From assembly GCA_045531205.1 (NCBI GenBank), contig JAZSDN010000043.1, forward strand, positions 1 through 22,003: 22,003 bases of DNA, written 5' to 3'. The position numbers and the translations under genes are program-made. Every line of letters begins with the position of its first letter. Positions within the stretch are counted from its first letter, which is position 1. Of this stretch, positions 21,179 through 22,003 are shown piece after piece. The notes beneath the pieces were generated by a model. That model saw only the letters and a list, made by a program, of their open reading frames with translations, did not search any database and was not told where the DNA came from. The DNA comes from JAZNQL01 sp045531205. GTDB lineage: Bacteria > Bacillota > Clostridia > UMGS1883 > UMGS1540.

Positions 21179-22003
21179 ATGCTGTCCGTAATTATTCCTG
21201 CGTACAACGAGGAATTATCCGTAGAAAGAGCTTACTATACAATATCGAAGATTTTAAAAGAAGCAGAAATTGATAATGAAATTATTTTTATTGATGATGG
21301 CTCTACCGATACTACATATGAAAAAATAAAAAATTTAGCCGATAAAGAAAAAAATATATATGGACTGCATTTTTCAAGGAACTTTGGAAAAGAGGCAGCC
21401 ATCTCAGCAGGCCTTGCAAGTGCTGCAGGAGATGCGGTTGTAGTAATTGATTGCGATCTTCAACATCCCCCTGAGAAAATCGTCGAGATGTATCGTTTAT
21501 GGCAAGAAGGATATGAAATTGTTGAGGGTATTAAAAAAACAAGAGGCAAAGAAAGCAAAATGCATGGCTTTGCTGCAAGAAAGTTTTATAGGGTTATTAG
21601 TTCGGTAGTAGGATTTGATATGTCAAACGCTTCTGACTTTAAACTGCTTGACCGTAAAGTTGTAGATATACTCAATAGAATTCCCGAAAGAAAAGGCTTC
21701 TTCAGAGCAATTTCATTTTGGGTTGGTTATCACAAAACAACGGTTGAATTTGAGGTTAATGAAAGATTAGAGGGTGAATCAAAATGGTCTGCCATAGGCC
21801 TTATGAAATATGCCGTTTCAAATATTTCTGCCTATTCAACAGCGCCAATGCAGATTGTCACGGTGCTTGGTGTTATGATGCTTATTATTACTGCAATTTT
21901 CAGTGTTTGGGCACTTATTGATAAAATCCGTGGTATTGCCCTTGAAGGTATGACAACGGTTATAATTATCCTGATATTTATAGGAAGTATTATGATGATA
22001 AGC
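21179..22003 (+). CDS. GT2 glycosyltransferase of polyprenyl-phosphate type (3' partial)
   Basis: Runs off the window after 275 codons. The ATG at 21179 follows the EAL stop with no gap and has AGGAGGTG inside the end of that gene. The domain is that of the DPM1/GtrB family: SVIIPAYNEE (3-12), FIDDGSTD (37-44), HFSRNFGKEAAISAGL (64-79) and IDCDLQHPPEKI with the D91-x-D93 metal site. Near the C-terminus two membrane segments begin (about 230-248 and 257-275), as in bactoprenol-linked sugar transferases. It probably transfers a sugar from a nucleotide to undecaprenyl phosphate for later use outside the membrane. The substrate is unknown. Confidence 0.9.
   Translation, partial: MLSVIIPAYNEELSVERAYYTISKILKEAEIDNEIIFIDDGSTDTTYEKIKNLADKEKNIYGLHFSRNFGKEAAISAGLASAAGDAVVVIDCDLQHPPEKIVEMYRLWQEGYEIVEGIKKTRGKESKMHGFAARKFYRVISSVVGFDMSNASDFKLLDRKVVDILNRIPERKGFFRAISFWVGYHKTTVEFEVNERLEGESKWSAIGLMKYAVSNISAYSTAPMQIVTVLGVMMLIITAIFSVWALIDKIRGIALEGMTTVIIILIFIGSIMMIS

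Overview
The window is AT-rich and has strong AGGAGG-type ribosome binding sites, sigma-A promoters, a TPP riboswitch over an anaerobic (ThiH-type) thiamine operon, a DUF3990 toxin-antitoxin pair and ICE-like genes. This points to a low-GC Firmicute of class Clostridia, probably a gut anaerobe; the species cannot be told from the sequence.

Layout, left to right. (1) 1-513: the C-terminal end of an unrecognised protein, closed by a terminator. (2) 514-1651: no credible gene. It holds hairpins, a 3' fragment of a tRNA-Pro gene on the minus strand with its terminator, and three copies of a 35-nt repeat. (3) 1652-2963 (minus): an XRE-type antitoxin and a DUF3990 (ADP-ribosyltransferase-like) toxin under a promoter that carries an inverted-repeat operator. 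(4) 3143-10283 (plus): a TPP-riboswitch-controlled operon thiS-thiF-thiG-thiH-thiE-HAD phosphatase-thiD-thiC-ECF S component, a full route to thiamine monophosphate. (5) 10435-14309 (minus): a two-gene operon. Its 1011-aa product carries, in order, the signature motifs of the two-barrel RNA polymerase superfamily in single-chain form (eukaryotic RdRP / SPbeta YonO type), followed by an unrecognised 280-aa partner. (6) 14460-18149 (plus): mobile-element functions: excisionase-like HTH, an unknown, a replication-initiator-type winged helix, a 1-kb hairpin-rich noncoding region with a possible oriT, a ribbon-helix-helix protein and a complete tyrosine recombinase. (7) 18150-22003: a 5'-truncated glycosyltransferase directly abutting the recombinase gene, then a GT2 glycosyltransferase, a membrane-anchored degenerate-GGDEF/EAL protein and a polyprenyl-phosphate-type GT2 that runs off the window.

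Two observations stand out. First, the cellular-looking single-chain RNA polymerase homologue sits in a mobile-element setting with a translationally coupled partner of unknown function. Second, six ungapped 35-nt repeats, all in the same orientation, lie only between functional blocks: around the noncoding junk, around the toxin-antitoxin pair, on both sides of the thiamine operon (the two most similar copies, 44 of 47 positions) and about 240 bp upstream of the tyrosine recombinase. Together they suggest that this is a mosaic of portable blocks, perhaps assembled by the recombinase. That reading is an inference; the repeats themselves and their positions are seen directly.
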